From contig CAJQMS010000071.1 in the NCBI GenBank assembly GCA_905479505.1, positions 1 through 8,487 on the forward strand: DNA of 8,487 bases, given 5' to 3'. The notes beneath the pieces are model-generated. The model was given only the letters and a program-made list of their open reading frames with translations, made no database searches and was not told the DNA's origin. Numbering within the stretch: position 1 is the first letter of the stretch; the number at the start of each line of letters is the position of its first letter. Of this stretch, positions 5,510 to 8,487 are shown piece by piece. This DNA comes from an uncultured Burkholderiales Genera incertae sedis bacterium. Lineage in GTDB: Bacteria > Pseudomonadota > Gammaproteobacteria > Burkholderiales > Eutrophovitaceae. The position numbers and the translations under genes are program-made.

Positions 5510-6781
5510 CTACTTTACGTTAGATTTGTACAGCTTCTCCAGAAGCTCGGCTGATCTAGCGGTTTGTTCATCAAAATTCTTTCTAAGTTGCGCGTTAATT
5601 GGCGGGCCGGGGGCGGGCACTGCTTTTGAGGGGTTAATCTGCTTACCTCTTACTAAAAACTCATAGTGTAAGTGAGGCCCAGTTGCCATTCCGCTACTAC
5701 CAACGAAACCAATCACTTGCCCTTGGTCTACTCTGCTGCCCTTCTTGAGACCCTTCGCATATTTCGACATGTGGGCGTAACGTGTTGAAATCCCGTTGGC
5801 GTGACGAATCTCAATAAATCTTCCGTATGCCCCTTTTGTGCCGCGATAAGTTATCTTGCCCTTTCCTGTGGCCATGATAGGTGTTCCTGGCCTAGCTCCG
5901 TAGTCAATACCTTTGTGCGCTCTCCACTTTTTGAGAACAGGATGAAGTCTCCGCTTTGAAAAACCTGACGTAACCCGAGAGAATTTAAGAGGAGATTTTA
6001 AGAAGGCGTTTTTTATATTTTCCCCCTGGACATCATAGTAGGATGGCTGGCCGCTTTTCGGGTCGATAAAAACGTATGCCCTGTATTTTCGAGCCTTATT
6101 TATGAACTCTAATGCTTGAATTTGACCGTATGAGACGTAGGTGCCTCTTAAATATTTAGCGGTATAAATGACAGAAAATCGATCTCCGCTTCGCAGATCA
6201 CGGTTAAAATCTATTTCACTCGACAAAATGTCAGCCATCTCCGAACCGAGTTCATCTGAAATGCCGGCGCTATCTAGCGCCGCATAAAGGGACGATTCTA
6301 TGACTCCTGAACCAAATAAGTAACGCGTTTCAAGTTGTGCCTCGGTAGCTATAAAACCCTCAATAGTTTCTTTGATTTCGGTGGCTAAACCATTTCGGCG
6401 AATCAGGAACATACTTAATAGTTCGCCGTTATCGTCGCTTGTGGTCATAAGCGACTCTCCAGCTATGAGTTTTATTTTGTTTTGACCCTTGGGTGTGTTC
6501 GTTAGAAATTGCAGGAGTTTTGAATTGCTTATTTTGAGGCGGGTAAAGAGTTTATTAAATGTGTCACCCCTTAATATTTTCTCCTGCCTGACGAATCCCC
6601 CTAATTGTGTCGGATGATCATTAAGCCTCTCGGAAAAACTTATTTTTTCTGTTACCTTCCTTGGCTTGACATCTGGGCTTAAACCGCTTGAGGTCGTCCC
6701 TAAAATTAATACCACTACGAGTACTAACAGAGAGGAGGCTATTATAAATTTCGCTAGTAAGGGTCGGCTTAATTGGGTCAA
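5510..6781 (-). CDS. Membrane-anchored M23 murein DD-endopeptidase (MepM-like)
   Basis: A 423-residue cell-wall hydrolase. Residues about 12-28 (FIIASSLLVLVVVLILG) form an uncleaved anchor or signal; the rest should be periplasmic. Residues about 60-130 resemble the OapA/LysM-like substrate-binding region and 155-260 the second domain of Csd3/MepM-type proteins. Residues about 265-385 are a LytM/M23 domain. Its metal site is complete: H289 and D293 in HKGIDYG and H372 in GPHLHYEF, with catalytic H337 (RYAHMS) and H370. Such enzymes cut peptide cross-links to allow wall growth. The start is TTG at 6781; no ATG or GTG lies upstream before an in-frame stop, and the ribosome binding site (CGAG) is poor, so the start is the least certain point. 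It is divergent from tyrS and convergent with erpA. Confidence 0.9.
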   Translation of the reverse strand: MTQLSRPLLAKFIIASSLLVLVVVLILGTTSSGLSPDVKPRKVTEKISFSERLNDHPTQLGGFVRQEKILRGDTFNKLFTRLKISNSKLLQFLTNTPKGQNKIKLIAGESLMTTSDDNGELLSMFLIRRNGLATEIKETIEGFIATEAQLETRYLFGSGVIESSLYAALDSAGISDELGSEMADILSSEIDFNRDLRSGDRFSVIYTAKYLRGTYVSYGQIQALEFINKARKYRAYVFIDPKSGQPSYYDVQGENIKNAFLKSPLKFSRVTSGFSKRRLHPVLKKWRAHKGIDYGARPGTPIMATGKGKITYRGTKGAYGRFIEIRHANGISTRYAHMSKYAKGLKKGSRVDQGQVIGFVGSSGMATGPHLHYEFLVRGKQINPSKAVPAPGPPINAQLRKNFDEQTARSAELLEKLYKSNVK

Positions 6782-6933
6782 TTGCTCGATGTGCGATATA
6801 GTGTGTTTCGATATAAGTTGTTAACAAACAACGTTTATAGAGTTTACCAGACTTGGGGGGGCAATTCGTGTGTATCCAAAACTTTTGGTTTGCTTGGTGG
6901 GATGTTTATCTAAATTTAATATGGGGCGTTTGA
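6782..6933. promoter_or_regulatory. Divergent regulatory region between M23 peptidase and tyrS
   Basis: These 152 bases must hold promoters for both genes. For the peptidase (minus strand) two weak candidates are visible. One has -10 TATAAA (plus 6834-6839) with -35 TTGCCC (plus 6859-6864) and a 19-base spacer containing most of a G7/C7 run (6855-6861). The other is TTAACA with TATATC, 18 bases apart, nearer the gene. For tyrS, TTTAAT at 6915-6920 could be a -10 box, but no good -35 is spaced correctly. Two inverted repeats are present: GTTGTT-AACA-AACAAC (6817-6832) and CCAAAACTTTTGG (6876-6888). Their roles are unknown. Confidence 0.45.
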
Positions 6934-8133
6934 GTGTTTGAAGAGCAGCTAGAGATTATTAAGCATGGTATGGAGGAGTTGATTTCTGAGGAAGCCTTAA
7001 TCGGGAAATTAAAAAAGAAAGGTAAACTTCGGATAAAGGCGGGTTTTGATCCAACAGCCCCCGATTTGCATCTGGGGCACACTGTTTTAATTAACAAGCT
7101 AAAACATTTTCAAGACCAAGGGCACCATATTCTATTTCTAATAGGTGATTTCACTGGGATGATTGGTGACCCCACGGGTAAAAATACCACTCGGCCTCCT
7201 CTTACACAGGAGGAGGTGCGAGCAAACGCAGAGACCTATCAAAATCAAGTTTTCAAAATATTAGATCCGGAGTTGACCGAGGTCGTGTTTAATTCCACTT
7301 GGATGGAGGCGCTCACTTCGTCACAGATGATTCGCTTGGCTTCGAGCTATACCGTGGCGCGAATGTTGGAGCGGGATGACTTCGGTAAGCGTTACAGGGG
7401 TGGGCAACCTATCGCCATACATGAATTTTTATACCCACTCGTTCAGGGTTACGACTCAGTGGCCTTGAAGGCCGATGTAGAATTGGGCGGCACTGATCAA
7501 AAATTTAACTTGTTGGTTGGAAGGGAGTTGCAACGAGACGCTGGTCAGGACCCGCAGTGCGTTCTTACCATGCCGTTGTTAGAAGGGTTAGACGGTGTAA
7601 ATAAAATGTCGAAGTCACTCAATAATTATGTTGGCATCGAGGATAGCCCTTCGGATATGTTCGGTAAGCTGATGTCTATTTCAGATGAGTTGATGTGGCG
7701 GTATATTGAGCTACTTTCCTTTGAGGGGTTGACTCAGATTCACCAATGGAAGAAGGAGGTTTCAGGCGGACGTAATCCAAGGGACATAAAGGTTACGTTT
7801 GCTCGTGAGATTGTCACGAGGTTCCACAGTGCCTCGGCAGGGGAGGCGGCATTAATAGATTTTGAGTCCCGCTTTCGCCACGGTGGAGTGCCAGATGACA
7901 TAGCCGAGTTCTCATTGACTGCCAACCCGGATGATAATGGGGTGCCAATTGCGCAAGCGTTAAAATTCTCCGGCTTAGCTTCTAGTACTTCTGAGGCGCT
8001 AAGAGCAATTCAACAGGGTGGGGTAAGATTAGATGGCGAAAAGGTGTCGGACAAGCGATTGATTCTAGTAGAGGGGAATGACGTCACGCTTCAGTTTGGT
8101 AAGCGTAAGTTTGCAAAAATTAAAGTTATTTAA
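6934..8133 (+). CDS. tyrS: Tyrosyl-tRNA synthetase
   Basis: A 399-residue class Ic synthetase that charges tRNA-Tyr. The catalytic domain carries [15 protein letters not shown] with the HIGH-type motif HLGH at 46-49, [12 protein letters not shown] (71-82), [26 protein letters not shown] (167-192) and KMSKS at 224-228. The C-terminal part from about 336 is an S4-like RNA-binding domain ([19 protein letters not shown]...[10 protein letters not shown]). The HLGH and VELGGTDQ wording places it in the TyrZ-type subgroup used by Pseudomonas and betaproteobacteria, which is shorter than the 424-residue E. coli TyrS. The start is GTG 6934: an in-frame TGA immediately precedes it and GGGG at 6923-6926 is a usable ribosome binding site. 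No terminator is visible before the rRNA promoter only 19 bases beyond the stop. Confidence 0.96.
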   Translation: MFEEQLEIIKHGMEELISEEALIGKLKKKGKLRIKAGFDPTAPDLHLGHTVLINKLKHFQDQGHHILFLIGDFTGMIGDPTGKNTTRPPLTQEEVRANAETYQNQVFKILDPELTEVVFNSTWMEALTSSQMIRLASSYTVARMLERDDFGKRYRGGQPIAIHEFLYPLVQGYDSVALKADVELGGTDQKFNLLVGRELQRDAGQDPQCVLTMPLLEGLDGVNKMSKSLNNYVGIEDSPSDMFGKLMSISDELMWRYIELLSFEGLTQIHQWKKEVSGGRNPRDIKVTFAREIVTRFHSASAGEAALIDFESRFRHGGVPDDIAEFSLTANPDDNGVPIAQALKFSGLASSTSEALRAIQQGGVRLDGEKVSDKRLILVEGNDVTLQFGKRKFAKIKVI

Positions 8134-8152
8134 ACCTTTTTACTTAAAACCC

Positions 8153-8180
8153 TTGACCGAGCTCTCAATAGAGGTATAAT
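8153..8180 (+). promoter_or_regulatory. rRNA operon promoter (P1-type)
   Basis: -35 TTGACC (8153-8158, 5 of 6), 16-base spacer, perfect -10 TATAAT (8175-8180), then a GC-rich discriminator TCGCGCC. This is the usual form of growth-rate and stringently controlled rRNA promoters. The stretch just upstream (8125-8150, TTATTTAAACCTTTTTACTT) is A/T-rich and could act as an UP element for the alpha subunit; it overlaps the 3' end of tyrS. The predicted transcription start is near 8187. Confidence 0.88.
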
Positions 8181-8187
8181 TCGCGCC

Positions 8188-8250
8188 TCCGCTAAACAAG
8201 TTGGCGGATTGTTCTTTAAAAAATCGGATAGCTAAAGCGTGTGAGCGCTT
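8188..8250 (+). promoter_or_regulatory. rRNA leader antitermination elements (boxB, boxA, boxC-like)
   Basis: At the very start of the predicted transcript, TCCGCTAA (8188-8195) pairs with TTGGCGGA (8201-8208) around the loop ACAAG, one G-T pair included; this is a boxB-like hairpin. It is followed at once by TTGTTCTTTAAA (8209-8220), a clear boxA for NusB/S10 loading. About 18 bases on, GTGTGAGCGCTT (8239-8250) resembles the boxC region of rRNA leaders, and AAAGCG/CGCTTT (8234-8239, 8246-8251) can form a hairpin there. Together these predict Nus-factor antitermination over the untranslated operon. Confidence 0.78.
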
Positions 8251-8301
8251 TGTGTTTGTAAATTATTTTGGATGCATGTACTAGGGCTTAGGCGCTAGTT
8301 G

Positions 8302-8372
8302 CTCAAAAAATAGAAGTATGCAATATATGAAGTGCTCATACTTATGGATTCTTGTTAATAGAATCTTTTGAG
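8302..8372 (+). other. Nested stem-loops in the distal rRNA leader
   Basis: Three complementary pairs are nested. CTCAAAA (8302-8308) pairs with TTTTGAG (8366-8372) and encloses AAGTATG/CATACTT (8314-8320, 8337-8343) and GATTC/GAATC (8347-8351, 8361-8365). The set would form a three-way junction just before 16S rRNA. It is probably part of the folding or processing structure of the precursor; pairing with sequence after the 16S gene cannot be judged from this window. Confidence 0.5.
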
Positions 8373-8388
8373 TAAGAGCAGTTGGATT

Positions 8389-8487
8389 GAACTGAAGAGT
8401 TTGATCCTGGCTCAGATTGAACGCTGGCGGCATGCTTTACACATGCAAGTCGAACGGTAACGCGGACTTCGGTCTGGCGACGAGTGG
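8389..8487 (+). rRNA. rrs: 16S ribosomal RNA, 5' end (partial)
   Basis: The first 99 bases of small-subunit rRNA, continuing past the window edge. AGAGTTTGATCCTGGCTCAG (8396-8415) is the universal 5' primer site and contains the pairing bases of helix 1 (GAG/CTC). It is followed by ATTGAACGCTGGCGGCATGC and TTTACACATGCAAGTCGAACGG, wording typical of Betaproteobacteria; gammaproteobacteria usually read GGCAGGC-TAACACATGC. Aligning GAACTGAAGAG with the E. coli start AAAUUGAAGAG puts the mature 5' end near 8389, though the cleavage site is inferred. The variable V1 loop begins near 8459 (ACGCGGACTTCGGTCTGGCG). Confidence 0.97.

Noticed and set aside
6621..6827. Minus-strand ATG-initiated frame overlapping the peptidase start
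   Set aside because: I considered whether it could be a frameshifted N-terminus of the peptidase, but it has no signal or membrane segment, while the TTG-started frame already has a complete anchor and intact downstream domains.
7740..7925. Minus-strand open frame opposite tyrS
   Set aside because: It is fully inside the tyrS coding sequence, which is intact, and has no recognisable domain or start signal.
1..8487. Mobile element, CRISPR, defence or biosynthetic system
   Set aside because: No transposase, integrase, spaced repeats, toxin or unfamiliar gene is present; every long open frame on the coding side belongs to a known housekeeping family.

Overview
The window carries ordinary, well-conserved housekeeping genes of a betaproteobacterium. 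The assignment rests on three things. The first 99 bases of a 16S rRNA gene at the right edge have a betaproteobacterial start (GGCGGCATGCTTTACACATGC). HisI and HisE are separate proteins rather than fused. The order hisF-hisI-hisE-hinT-tatABC is, from memory, a common betaproteobacterial arrangement. Base composition is moderate and leans to AT. I cannot place it more finely.

Block 1 (1-2904, + strand) is a tight, probably co-transcribed series: the last 35 codons of hisF, then hisI, hisE, a HIT hydrolase (hinT) and tatA, tatB, tatC. hisF/hisI and hisI/hisE overlap by four bases. It covers histidine-biosynthesis steps 2, 3 and the HisF step, plus the complete twin-arginine protein export translocase.

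Block 2 (2941-3913, + strand) is the rplM-rpsI ribosomal protein operon (L13, S9). It has a near-consensus sigma-70 promoter with a GC-rich discriminator, a palindrome in the leader and a clear intrinsic terminator. It is followed by argC (arginine biosynthesis) and erpA (Fe-S carrier).

Block 3 (5422-8487) begins with an AT-rich convergent gap containing an imperfect direct repeat. Next come a minus-strand membrane-anchored M23 murein endopeptidase, a 152-bp divergent promoter region, tyrS, and an rRNA operon start. The rRNA start has a near-perfect promoter, boxB/boxA/boxC-type antitermination leader elements and the 5' end of 16S rRNA. The order argC...erpA-(anmK)-M23-tyrS-16S matches what I recall from Pseudomonas aeruginosa and many betaproteobacteria, except that anmK is absent here.

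I found no mobile element, CRISPR array, phage gene, tRNA or toxin/defence module. I do not think the window contains an undescribed system. The points worth a second look are regulatory: the rplM leader palindrome, the rRNA leader architecture and its closeness to tyrS, the G7 tract in the divergent region, and the repeat where anmK would normally lie. No gene-free stretch exceeds 300 bases; the longest, 8134-8388, is the rRNA promoter and leader.
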